Shown here piece after piece: positions 26,018-34,709 of a stretch of 64,000 bases of DNA. The notes under the pieces are model-generated. The model saw only the letters and a list, made by a program, of their open reading frames with translations. It was not told where the DNA came from and searched no databases. Location: positions 62,001 through 126,000 of the forward strand of contig SVNK01000006.1 in NCBI GenBank assembly GCA_015066935.1, read 5' to 3'. Numbering within the stretch: the stretch's first letter is position 1; every line of letters starts with the position of its first letter. Origin of the DNA: Ruminococcus sp. Its GTDB lineage: Bacteria > Bacillota > Clostridia > Oscillospirales > Ruminococcaceae. The position numbers were made by a program, and so were the translations under genes.

Positions 26018-27145
26018 GTGAACAGGACGATTGAATTTATAAAAAAGGAAGCGGTACTCTGTGCGGCGGTATTACTTGCTTTGATTTCGATGTTTTTCGT
26101 TTTTCCCGATAAGCAATATGCGGACTATATTGATTTCAGAACACTCGGGATACTGTTTTCGCTTATGGCGGTAATGGAAGGCATGAAAAGCATAGGCGTA
26201 TTCAGACTTACTGCGGAAGGACTTCTTAAGCGTGCGGGCAGTATACGAAGCATAGCAATGATACTTGTGGGACTTTGTTTTTTTTCGAGCATGATAATTA
26301 CTAATGACGTTGCGCTGATAACATTTGTACCGTTTACAATAGTGACTTTCAGAATGCTTGGACGCAAGACAGAAGACGAACTTCTTGTTCCGATTGTTGT
26401 GATGCAGACTCTGGCTGCTAATCTTGGCAGTATGCTGACTCCGCTGGGTAATCCGCAGAATCTGTACTTATACGGAGTATCGGGGATAAGTCTCGGAAGA
26501 TTCATAAAACTTCTTTTGCCTTTCGCTGCACTTTCATTTTTGATGTTGTTTGTCTGGATTCTTGTCAAAACGTCTTCATATGAATTTGAAGCGGAAATCA
26601 GTCTCTCAGATGACGGTAGCAAGCTTAGTAAAAGCAGATTTGCAGTGTATCTGCTTTTGTTTGCTGTATGTCTGCTTGCGGTAGCGGATGTGATACATTT
26701 TGCGGTTGCGGCAGGGGCGGCAGTGGCAGTTCTGCTTATTGCGGACAGAAGACTTCTCGGTAAAATAGATTATTCACTTCTGCTCACATTTATCGGATTC
26801 TTTATATTCATCGGAAATATGAGTAGAGTTGAAGCGATAAACAGTTTTCTCAGCCGTATAATAGACGGCAACGAATTTGCCGTATCTGTCGGAGCGAGTC
26901 AGGTTATCAGCAATGTTCCGGCAGCACTTCTTCTGTCGGGATTTTCTGATAATTACGAAAAACTCATACTCGGAACTGATATAGGAGGTCTTGGAACATT
27001 AATTGCATCAATGGCGAGTCTTATATCGTTCAAATGCATATCGAAGGAGCGTCCCGATGTAAAAAAGCGGTACTTTTTATTGTTTACCGTTTCAAATATT
27101 GTATTTCTTGCGGTACTTATATCAGCTTACATAATAATATATTAA
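26018..27145 (+). CDS. ArsB/NhaD/CitMHS-type ion transporter
   Basis: A 375-residue polytopic protein with about ten membrane helices. The segment TNDVALITFVPFT followed by ANLGSMLTPLGNPQNLYLY is the duplicated motif of the ion-transporter superfamily (SLC13, ArsB, NhaD, CitM). The transported ion cannot be assigned. GTG start at 26018 with GGAGGAG upstream. It is probably cotranscribed with the galactokinase-like gene. Confidence 0.8.
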   Translation: MNRTIEFIKKEAVLCAAVLLALISMFFVFPDKQYADYIDFRTLGILFSLMAVMEGMKSIGVFRLTAEGLLKRAGSIRSIAMILVGLCFFSSMIITNDVALITFVPFTIVTFRMLGRKTEDELLVPIVVMQTLAANLGSMLTPLGNPQNLYLYGVSGISLGRFIKLLLPFAALSFLMLFVWILVKTSSYEFEAEISLSDDGSKLSKSRFAVYLLLFAVCLLAVADVIHFAVAAGAAVAVLLIADRRLLGKIDYSLLLTFIGFFIFIGNMSRVEAINSFLSRIIDGNEFAVSVGASQVISNVPAALLLSGFSDNYEKLILGTDIGGLGTLIASMASLISFKCISKERPDVKKRYFLLFTVSNIVFLAVLISAYIIIY

Positions 27146-27151
27146 ATTACA

Positions 27152-27197
27152 GGCGTCCCACACTCTTCATCGGAAGAGATATGGGACGCCTTTCTTT
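27152..27197. terminator. Intrinsic terminator between convergent genes
   Basis: GGCGTCCCA (27152-27160) pairs with TGGGACGCC (27182-27190), followed on the + strand by TTTCTTTTT. It ends the transporter transcript and abuts the stop of the convergent clostripain gene. Confidence 0.8.
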
Positions 27198-29534
27198 TTA
27201 TGTATCTATGGCTTCAGACCAGTATTCCTGATTATATATATCAGTAAATCTGTAGAGAATCTTGACCTTTCCGCTGCCGACGTCCACGTTGCTTATTTCC
27301 ATGTTGTCGGAAACCGTCATTGTTTCACCGAGCTGATATGAATCCTGATACTCCATATCGTCGGAATAGTAATCACAAATGAAGGTAAGTTCGTCGCCGA
27401 CGGAAAGTTCCGTGAGGCTTTTTGCAACAGCGTCGGTTTCGTTGTCGGTGTACTCATCCGAAGCGCCTGCGATATATCCCTCAGAGCCTTCAAACACAAT
27501 GATGAGGTTAACTCTGTCACCATTGAGTAATGCGGGAACATAGCCTGTATTGATGTCCTTACCGTTTTCGTTTTCAATTGTATCGGTATGATAGTAAGCG
27601 ACCGGCTGACCGTTGATTGCAACCCAGTTTCTGTCGGTATCGGCAACGAGGTTGTCGTCGTCATCGTAGCTGAAAATGTTGTCGAGACCGAGGTCGATAT
27701 AACCGTCGCCGTCATAATAGAACATATTCATGTCGATAGCGTGAATGAGATCCCACTGTGATTCGGGCAGCTTCATAACATAATCGCTGCCGTCAGCATC
27801 CCATACAAGAAGACTTGAATCAAGCTGGTTTTCTGCGATATATTCTGCAGCGGAATCAATATCCTGATCCTGCATATAATCGGTATTTGAATCATCGAGA
27901 CCGTCGATATTTCTGTTTCCGCCGAGGAAGCTTCCGAGAAGCGAACCAATCATGTCGGCACTTCCTGTTCCTGAAGAACCTCCGAGTCCGAAAAGAGAGC
28001 CGATAGGGGAGGAGGTACCGCCTGATGCAGCCTGACCGCTTGTTTCAAGACTTGCGAACTTGCGGATGCACTCAGCGTATTCTGAATCCATACCGATACT
28101 CTGATAAGTCTTGCAGGCTTTATCGACGCTTGAAGTTTTCTGATACGGGAAATAGATTGAAACGCCGTAAGCATTCGTCATATTTGAAGATGTAAGATTG
28201 TATTTTACAGCGTTCTGAAGAGCCTTGCTGAGTTCTTTTCCTTCAGGAGTGTCCATATTCTTGGCAAGATGAACGAGGTCTACCTGATCGATCTTGGAAC
28301 TCTGGGCGAATTCTCTTGTAGCGTATCTTGCATCGGATACTTCCTTGAAATCGTCCTTTGAGATTTTATTAGTGATGGACTTGGAGAAATCTGCGAGCTT
28401 TTCGGGGACGGTATGTGAAAATTCAGCAAGGTCGATAACAGAAAGAGTAGTTTTCTGACCTCTGCATTTTCTGTTGCACTCACTTACGAAGCTGTCAACA
28501 ATATCCTTACCGATGTCAAGAGTGGATCGTGACGTATTACTGCCGAAATCGGCAAGCCAATCGGTGTAGTACCAGCCGATACCGGGTTCTGTTTCTTCGG
28601 AAGCGATGAGGTAATCTGCATGATCGTTGAGCATAAGTGCGTTTTCGGCAGTTGCCATAAGACAAGCATCAAAGCCTATAAAATCGAACTTGACACCGCC
28701 GTTTTTAAGAGCCTTGTCGATCTCTGCGAGGTCCATCGAATCGCTGCCGGCGTGCTTTTCGTCGTAGCCGTAGCCTGTTACCGAACCGCCGCCGTGGTCC
28801 CAGAAGACAAGTTCGTTTCTGTTAGCGGGGAAATTGCTGCTGCAGTACTTTATAAATGAGGAGAGCGTATCGGGATCGGTCATAGAAACACTTGATTTCT
28901 CCTCAAGCTCGATGATTTTACCGTTTTTTATCTGGATAATCTGATTCTTTTTTGAGCTGATTGTATTATTCTGCCACTTATTACATCCACCCGTATATAT
29001 GATAAGGTTGAAGTTGTTTCCGAATTTTTTACTTGCGGTAAGCATTTCGTTGAGGTCGCTTGTAGCCATTCCGTGTTTTGATTCGAGGTCTGTACCGCAC
29101 ATATAGACCATCATTGTAACAGTATCCTTATTATTGCCGAGGATCTGAGTACGTTTATCTCTTGAACCGCTTGCAACGGAAGTATTTACTTTACCCTCAA
29201 TGCTTGCGGAATAACCGCTGTCTGAGCCTGAACCGCTTCCGTTGTCGGATGAGGTGAGACCGCCGAGAAGTCCGCCGAGTCCACCGTTTTTGAGTGCGAG
29301 TATAAGACCGATAATGAGGACAAGACCACCGCCGCCGGCAGCTGCTCTTTTAGGGATATGTCCTCCGCCGGATGAACCTGAACCGAGTGGAGAGCCTGAG
29401 GATGACGTTGAAGACCCTGAGAAACTTCCGGAGCCTACCTTGCCTGTTCCGAGACCTTGTCCTTTTTTATAAGTACCCTTACTGCTGCCCGTAACCTTTT
29501 TTTCTCTTGCACGGGGTCTGTTTTTATTATTCAT
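27198..29534 (-). CDS. Membrane-anchored clostripain-family (C11) cysteine protease
   Basis: A 778-residue protein. Residues 1-65 are basic and Gly/Ser-rich, a membrane helix follows (GLVLIIGLILAL, about 75-90), then a C11 peptidase domain. The catalytic dyad is visible: His in NELVFWDHGGG and Cys in FIGFDACLMATAEN. A Gly/Ser linker near residue 520 leads to a C-terminal domain of about 220 residues that I do not recognise. It should cut after Arg or Lys outside the cell. GGAGGG sits at the correct distance from the ATG at 29534. Confidence 0.85.
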   Translation of the reverse strand: MNNKNRPRAREKKVTGSSKGTYKKGQGLGTGKVGSGSFSGSSTSSSGSPLGSGSSGGGHIPKRAAAGGGGLVLIIGLILALKNGGLGGLLGGLTSSDNGSGSGSDSGYSASIEGKVNTSVASGSRDKRTQILGNNKDTVTMMVYMCGTDLESKHGMATSDLNEMLTASKKFGNNFNLIIYTGGCNKWQNNTISSKKNQIIQIKNGKIIELEEKSSVSMTDPDTLSSFIKYCSSNFPANRNELVFWDHGGGSVTGYGYDEKHAGSDSMDLAEIDKALKNGGVKFDFIGFDACLMATAENALMLNDHADYLIASEETEPGIGWYYTDWLADFGSNTSRSTLDIGKDIVDSFVSECNRKCRGQKTTLSVIDLAEFSHTVPEKLADFSKSITNKISKDDFKEVSDARYATREFAQSSKIDQVDLVHLAKNMDTPEGKELSKALQNAVKYNLTSSNMTNAYGVSIYFPYQKTSSVDKACKTYQSIGMDSEYAECIRKFASLETSGQAASGGTSSPIGSLFGLGGSSGTGSADMIGSLLGSFLGGNRNIDGLDDSNTDYMQDQDIDSAAEYIAENQLDSSLLVWDADGSDYVMKLPESQWDLIHAIDMNMFYYDGDGYIDLGLDNIFSYDDDDNLVADTDRNWVAINGQPVAYYHTDTIENENGKDINTGYVPALLNGDRVNLIIVFEGSEGYIAGASDEYTDNETDAVAKSLTELSVGDELTFICDYYSDDMEYQDSYQLGETMTVSDNMEISNVDVGSGKVKILYRFTDIYNQEYWSEAIDT

Positions 29535-29756
29535 AATAACCCTCCAGAACATAATTTATCATTATATATTGTACACCTTTTCGCAGGATTTGTCAAGAAG
29601 TGAAGAAAAACAGGAGTGATTTCTGTGAAAAAAGAGGAGCATAAAAATTTTTTTCAAAAAAGACTTTAAAAATTGTTTTGAATCTGTTATAATATATATG
29701 TATAATAATTTTCGGATAAAAACGATTTATATCAGATAATACACGAAGGAGAAATT

Positions 29757-31184
29757 ATGAAAAGAATAATCAGTCTTATTATGGCAGCGGTTATGATTCT
29801 GCCGATCATGAAGTTTTCTGACGTACAGGCTGTGAGCTTTCCTGTTCCGACTCAGCTTAAAAGCAGGTCGGCAATGCTTATGAACCTTGATACAGGAATG
29901 ATCGTCCATGAGAAAAATCCTGATGAAAAGCTTGCTCCGGGACCTCTTGTGAACATTATGACGGCGATAATTGTTCTTGAAAACTGTGCCAGCCTGAGCA
30001 AGGAACTGACACTTGATCCCGATATTTACACTCCGATTTACACCTCATCTGCTGACAGCAGTGATATTCCTCTCGGAATCGACCTTAATGACAACGATGT
30101 TCTTACAGTACGGGACCTCCTTTACTGTATGATGCTGACTTCGTCGGTTGAGGCTTCACAGACGCTTGCACACTATGTCGGAAACGGTAATGTTTCATCA
30201 TTTGTTGAGAAGATGAACGCCAAGGCTGATGAACTTGGAATGACAAATACGCATTTTACAAATGCACACGGAATGTTTGAAGCCAACCAGTATACAACGT
30301 CACGTGATATGCTGACACTTACAAGATATGCTCTTAAAGTTCCGCTTTTCAGCGATATTGCAACTGCGGTTTCCTATAATCCTGAGGTTCCGAATATAAC
30401 CCGTCATCCCAATCACAGTTCATGGATATGGAATCATTCGAATGTAATGGCTGACCCTGAGAACGACGATTGCTATTATATGGGAGCAAAGGGAATAAAG
30501 ACAGCACGTCTCAATTCTGTAGGAAGAAATCTTATTGTTCAGGCAAGCAGGGACGGTAACAATTATCTTGCGGTACTGATGATTGCTCCTATCAAGGATG
30601 CAGACGGAGAGGAAAGATATTTCCATATTGATGATGCAAGAGAGCTTTTCAACTGGGCATTTTCGAGTTTTTCGTATCAGGTTATACTCGGTGAATCAAC
30701 AGAATGCGGAAGCCGTGATGTAACACTTGGCGATGAACAGGATTTTGTTCTTGCCCGACCCAAAAATGAAATACTGATGCTTTGGTGTGATGACGTCCAG
30801 ACAAATACCATAAGCAAGAAAATCAAATGGTACGGAGAATCCTTCGCTGCACCGATTTCGGAAGGAGATGTACTTGGCGAGCTTACACTTGAATATTCGG
30901 GAGAGGTTCTCGGAAAGGTTGAGCTTGTGGCAAATCGTGATGTTTCACGCTCTAAATCGAAGTATAATATTGCAGTAGCCAAGAAATTCTTCAGTTCGAA
31001 CTGGTTCAGTGCTTCCATAAAAATAGCGGTACTTTTCAGTGTGATATATATACTTGTATGTATTTATGCCATGGTTCTTTTTAAAAGCAAGGGCAAACCT
31101 GTGAAGCCGATATACGCTGTACCAAAGATGAATAAGAAGAAAAAGTCAGCTGACAAACCTAAGGACAGTACTGATAATAAATAA
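29757..31184 (+). CDS. DacF-like (S11) PBP pseudoenzyme
   Basis: A 475-residue protein with the complete layout of a low-molecular-weight PBP: signal peptide (1-26), S11 domain (about 30-290), PBP5-type C-terminal beta domain (about 300-410), and a membrane helix near 420-440 with a basic tail. All three active-site motifs are changed. SxxK is P63-L-V-N66 (in LAPGPLVNIMT), SxN is S130-V-E132, and KTG is K248-T-A250. Fold markers such as NTHFTNAHGM and the long frame are intact. It is unlikely to be a D,D-carboxypeptidase and could be a scaffold or regulator. GAAGGAG precedes the ATG. Confidence 0.75.
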   Translation: MKRIISLIMAAVMILPIMKFSDVQAVSFPVPTQLKSRSAMLMNLDTGMIVHEKNPDEKLAPGPLVNIMTAIIVLENCASLSKELTLDPDIYTPIYTSSADSSDIPLGIDLNDNDVLTVRDLLYCMMLTSSVEASQTLAHYVGNGNVSSFVEKMNAKADELGMTNTHFTNAHGMFEANQYTTSRDMLTLTRYALKVPLFSDIATAVSYNPEVPNITRHPNHSSWIWNHSNVMADPENDDCYYMGAKGIKTARLNSVGRNLIVQASRDGNNYLAVLMIAPIKDADGEERYFHIDDARELFNWAFSSFSYQVILGESTECGSRDVTLGDEQDFVLARPKNEILMLWCDDVQTNTISKKIKWYGESFAAPISEGDVLGELTLEYSGEVLGKVELVANRDVSRSKSKYNIAVAKKFFSSNWFSASIKIAVLFSVIYILVCIYAMVLFKSKGKPVKPIYAVPKMNKKKKSADKPKDSTDNK

Positions 31185-31193
31185 TCATGGAAA

Positions 31194-31232
31194 AAGGCTC
31201 AGTCATATTATGTGGCTGAGCCTTGTTTTTTC
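31194..31232. terminator. Bidirectional terminator between DacF-like and amidase genes
   Basis: AAGGCTCAGTCA (31194-31205) pairs with TGGCTGAGCCTT (31213-31224) with one G-U pair, followed by TGTTTTTT-like sequence on the + strand and an A-run on the 5' side that serves the opposite strand. Confidence 0.75.
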
Positions 31233-31968
31233 AGATAACGATATAACGGCTGCTGGAATAACCGTTGATTCCTCTGTAACTGACAACATACCAGTTTCCG
31301 ACATCACCGTTGACGGTTACTGTGGCACCGTCGGGTATCGAACCGATTATCTTGCCGTTCAATCCGGGATAATTGCGGATATTGAGATTTCCGCCGTTTG
31401 TCGATACAACTCCTGTTTTTACAGGACCCGCAGAAACAAATGGTATTCCGAAGTAATCACATAGAGAACGTACAAGATTCTGAGCTATAGCCTGAAGGTT
31501 GTTTTTCAGCCACGCTTCATCGGAAGTGTTGTCGTGGTATCCGAGTTCGCAGAGAACCGCCACAGCCTTTGTGCGAAGAACTTCACCGAGTGAATAGGTG
31601 GGAACAGCTCTTACCTTGTCGGGGATTGGGTAAATACTTTTCAGATTGTTTGCGATAATGTTTGCGAGTTTTTCGCTTGCACTGCTTCCGGGAGCGAAGT
31701 ATATGTCAATTCCTCTGAGTCTTCCTTTGAGATTATCCGGAGCAGCATTTGAATGAAGTGCAAGATGAACATCATAATATGCGGAATTTGAGTCTTGTAT
31801 CGCACCGTTCACATTTCTTGAGGGGTCGTTGCGTACAAAAGTAATTCCACTTGAACGGAGGTACGGTTCCATTCGGTCGGCGAGATAATTCATGTACAAT
31901 TCTTCATTTCCGCTGGTAGCGTACTGATTCCATTCCTGAGTCGAAGGACTTAAAAAGAGCTTAGGCAT
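31231..31968 (-). CDS. N-acetylmuramoyl-L-alanine amidase (Amidase_3) with SH3b domain
   Basis: A 245-residue protein. An amidase_3 domain (about 1-175) has Glu in TSGNEELYMN, His in HLALHSNAA and Glu in VLCELGYHDN. A C-terminal bacterial SH3 domain (about 185-245) has NLNIRNYPGLNGKIIG. The first zinc His of DPGHGG is absent; the protein starts PKLFLSPSTQ, a variant I associate with one clostridial amidase subfamily. No signal peptide is seen, so it may be released by lysis or act in the mother cell. It should cleave stem peptides from glycan. Confidence 0.8.
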   Translation of the reverse strand: MPKLFLSPSTQEWNQYATSGNEELYMNYLADRMEPYLRSSGITFVRNDPSRNVNGAIQDSNSAYYDVHLALHSNAAPDNLKGRLRGIDIYFAPGSSASEKLANIIANNLKSIYPIPDKVRAVPTYSLGEVLRTKAVAVLCELGYHDNTSDEAWLKNNLQAIAQNLVRSLCDYFGIPFVSAGPVKTGVVSTNGGNLNIRNYPGLNGKIIGSIPDGATVTVNGDVGNWYVVSYRGINGYSSSRYIVI

Positions 31969-32084
31969 AGAAGTGATTCCTTTCGCTGGATTCGGAGCGG
32001 ATGCTCCTTTTTTATTCTATGCAGTATAAATGTGTTTGGTTTATAGAATATTGCTTCATCGGTTTTTGTGGTGACAAAAAGAAT

Positions 32085-32108
32085 CCGCCTCTGTATCAGA
32101 AGCGGATT
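32085..32108 (-). terminator. Terminator after the CAP-dockerin gene
   Basis: AATCCGC (32092-32098) and GCGGATT (32102-32108, read through an imperfect loop) form a stem; leftward it is followed by five U residues. Confidence 0.6.
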
Positions 32109-32124
32109 GATATATAAGGAAAAA

Positions 32125-32928
32125 TTACAATGAAGGGGTCAGAGGAAGAAGAGTATAAGCACCAAGGATGTACTTTCTCATAACAACGACATCTGCAATA
32201 TTGATAGTACCGTCAGCGAGAATGTCGGCGTATTTGAGCTGGAGGTCATTGAGTTTGGTTTCACCGAAGATGTGCTTGATAAGTATAATCTGGTCATAGC
32301 TGTTGACGTGACCGTCGCCGTTCAGATCTCCCCATCTCTGAGGTATAATTTCGTTGGGACCGAGAATGGTATGGAGTTCCTGTATGAAATCTTCACGGGT
32401 GATAATCTGCTGACCATCCAGATAGCCTTTGATTCTGACGAACAGCTGCGACCAGTACCATCCGAAATATGAGTCAGGGTCATAATGTATACCGATGCCG
32501 ATGTGAGTGAATTTAGGATTCATTATGGCTTCCCAGTGAGAAGGGGAGTTCTTCAGCTGTTCAAAAGTGCCTTCTGCAGTACAGTGACCGGCAGCGATAT
32601 TCTCGGAAATGCAGGTGAAAGGAAGGCTTTCGTAGTCGATAATAGTTTCAAAACCGTTACCGTCGGGTCTGACGTGGCTGAAATAATCAGAAAGCTCAAC
32701 AGCACGTTTTTCAGCGAATGTGCTGACAATTGGCGTAAGATACAGTGGCTCAAGACCGGCTTTCTCACGTGCTTCATTAACGAGTACGGAGAGTTCTTTA
32801 ATAAGGAGTTCGTATTTTACATCTTGAGAAACGGATGCTGCAACGGTTGGGGTAAAAGCAGCAACTCCGACAATCATCATAACAGCAGCCGATACAACAG
32901 CTGTAATTTTTTTAAGATTACTTAACAT
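32125..32928 (-). CDS. Secreted CAP/SCP-domain protein with C-terminal dockerin
   Basis: A 267-residue exported protein. It has a signal peptide (cleavage near TVAASVS, about residue 31), a CAP domain (about 45-175, with HVRPDG, CISENIAAGHC and AIMNPKFTHIGIG) and a type I dockerin (about 200-260). The first dockerin Ca2+ loop, GDLNGDGHVNSYD, is canonical; the second, DILADGTINIAD, lacks the usual Asn/Asp at the third position. Dockerins bind cohesins of cellulosome-like scaffolds. CAP-dockerin proteins are known from Ruminococcus. GGAGGTG precedes the ATG. Confidence 0.9.
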   Translation of the reverse strand: MLSNLKKITAVVSAAVMMIVGVAAFTPTVAASVSQDVKYELLIKELSVLVNEAREKAGLEPLYLTPIVSTFAEKRAVELSDYFSHVRPDGNGFETIIDYESLPFTCISENIAAGHCTAEGTFEQLKNSPSHWEAIMNPKFTHIGIGIHYDPDSYFGWYWSQLFVRIKGYLDGQQIITREDFIQELHTILGPNEIIPQRWGDLNGDGHVNSYDQIILIKHIFGETKLNDLQLKYADILADGTINIADVVVMRKYILGAYTLLPLTPSL

Positions 32929-33172
32929 AAAGAACACCTCCACGATAATTCTGATAAATTACAAACTGTAATTTTGATAAATGGCATATATTAACAAAAC
33001 ATTATAAACATGTGCTGTAAATCTATCTATATATTACCATATTGCGTGTGAAAAGTAAATAAGGAGGAGAGTTTGTTAACAAAAACTTTACATTTTGTAA
33101 CAGAATTGCGGGTTAAAAATATACAATTAGTTGATATTTTGTATACTTATCCCTAAGGAACAATGATACAGC

Positions 33173-33203
33173 AAAAAAAGCCCCTGAATATATTTCAGGG
33201 GCT
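33173..33203 (-). terminator. Terminator after the EAL gene
   Basis: AGCCCCTGAA (33179-33188) and TTCAGGGGCT (33194-33203) form a 10-base stem, with seven U residues downstream in the leftward direction. Confidence 0.8.
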
Positions 33204-33213
33204 ATGTGTATGA

Positions 33214-34428
33214 CTATTCGAGATTCTGACAGAGTGTTATGACGAGAACATCGTCAACAGCAGGATTTTTTACAAAGATATCGGTTGTTTCGACCTTACG
33301 GTAAATACCGTCGTCTCCGAGCTGACGAGTAATTATTTTAATAGTTTTTTCGCCTTTTGAATATACATTCATCATATTGCTTCGTGAGAATGTATTTCTG
33401 AAAAGATCCCTGTCATCTGGGTGCATTGTAGAAGCACCGTGAGCGATAAGTTCGTCAAAAACACCTGTAGACGGGCAGGAAGTTGCTGAGAAGTTCTCAT
33501 ATGCCATCATATAGTAGCTGTTTCGAGTGAGGTTTGCCATAATAACGAGAGGAAATTTTGTGAAGACTGCTTCCATAAGAAGGTCAGAAACACTTGCGGG
33601 AGCCTGAGTGACAAGAATATCCTCATTGTATTCGTCAATAATTCTTTGTGAACATGCTTCACCGAACTGGTCTTCAGGCATAGGTCTTGCGAAGAGGAAG
33701 CCCTGAATAAGTCTGCAATCACATGTACGCAGGAATTCAAGCTGTTCACGTGTTTCGACACCTTCAGCAATTGTAGTTAATTTGAGTCGGTGAGCGAAAG
33801 CGAAAATACTTTCAAGGACGATACGTTCCTTTTCATTTTCACAGTTTCCGCTGAGGAGTGAACGGTCGATTTTAAGTATATTTGCTGAAACGTCCTTGAC
33901 AAGACTCAGTGATGATAAACCGCTTCCGAAATCGTCGATTGCAACGCTGAAACCGTCATTTCTTATTTCAGTGATCAGAGCGATGATAGATTCGTTATTA
34001 CCTAAAATATGGGATTCTGTAAGTTCAAGTTCAATGAGACTTCTCTCCAGACCGTAACTGTCAACGGTTTCACAGAGTCTGGATCTGAAATTACTTTCGA
34101 AAGAGTGTCTTCTTGAAAAGTTTACAGCTATCGGAACACAGCGGCGGTTTTCGTTCCTGCGTTTTTTCAGGAAGCGGCAGACTTCGTTGAGGATATACCA
34201 ATCTATTTTAAGAATAAGGTCTGATTGTTCGGCAAACGGGATGAAATCAGCAGGAGAAACAATACTTCCGTCGGGTTTAATCCATCTTGCAAGAGCTTCC
34301 GCACTGACAAGCTTTCCGGTGACAGAACTGTACTGAGGCTGGTAATATGCTTTGAATTCTCCTGAATCGAGAGCTTGTTCAATTTGTGATGCAAGATCAT
34401 AATTCTTGGAAGCTGTTGCAGGGATCAT
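33214..34428 (-). CDS. Cyclic-di-GMP phosphodiesterase (EAL domain) with C-terminal sensor-like domain
   Basis: A 404-residue soluble protein. The EAL domain (about 10-255) keeps its catalytic set: AEALARW, NFSRRHS, ELELTES, AIDDFGSG, LKIDRSLL, AEGVET and QGFLFARPM. It should hydrolyse c-di-GMP. Residues about 275-404 look PAS-like (ASTMHPDDRDLFRNTF) and may sense a signal. There is no GGDEF domain and no membrane segment. GGTGGAG precedes the ATG. It is a single-gene unit. Confidence 0.88.
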   Translation of the reverse strand: MIPATASKNYDLASQIEQALDSGEFKAYYQPQYSSVTGKLVSAEALARWIKPDGSIVSPADFIPFAEQSDLILKIDWYILNEVCRFLKKRRNENRRCVPIAVNFSRRHSFESNFRSRLCETVDSYGLERSLIELELTESHILGNNESIIALITEIRNDGFSVAIDDFGSGLSSLSLVKDVSANILKIDRSLLSGNCENEKERIVLESIFAFAHRLKLTTIAEGVETREQLEFLRTCDCRLIQGFLFARPMPEDQFGEACSQRIIDEYNEDILVTQAPASVSDLLMEAVFTKFPLVIMANLTRNSYYMMAYENFSATSCPSTGVFDELIAHGASTMHPDDRDLFRNTFSRSNMMNVYSKGEKTIKIITRQLGDDGIYRKVETTDIFVKNPAVDDVLVITLCQNLE

Positions 34429-34584
34429 AGTATCTCCACCTTTACATAAATTATACTAATATTATATCATGTTGTCGGTTTGATTTCAATAGAAATATAT
34501 AATTTTGTTAAAAAACGGCAAAAAGCGATATAACAATTAGTATATTTTGAATGAAAAACGTTGTACACATGCGTCACTTCTTGC

Positions 34585-34613
34585 TTGACAGACAGAGGGG
34601 TTTATGGTATAAT
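34585..34613 (+). promoter_or_regulatory. SigA-type promoter for the aro operon
   Basis: TTGACA at 34585-34590 and TATAAT at 34608-34613, spacer 17 bases. Transcription would begin at about 34620, immediately before the palindromic repeat at 34623-34683. Confidence 0.8.
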
Positions 34614-34622
34614 TTTTATGCT

Positions 34623-34683
34623 AAGGCAATACCGCACAGATTTCGTGCAAAGCTGTAAGTCGGGCTTTGTGCGGTGTTGCCTT
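34623..34683. repeat. Short palindromic repeat (61-base, MITE-like), copy 1
   Basis: The ends AAGGCAATACCGCACA (34623-34638) and TGTGCGGTGTTGCCTT (34668-34683) are inverted repeats with one mismatch. Read on the minus strand it matches the left half of the 176-base element at 43249-43424 closely and then its right end, so it looks like an internally deleted copy. It lies between the aroB promoter and its SD. Confidence 0.8.
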
Positions 34684-34709
34684 GAATTTTGTTAACGGAG
34701 GTCGTGGAT

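Noticed and set aside
31993..32013. GGAGC-GGAT-GCTCC followed by six T residues on the + strand
   Set aside because: It looks like a terminator, but no + strand gene ends nearby. It sits in the leader of the leftward amidase gene, so I did not list it as a terminator; it could be a leader hairpin.
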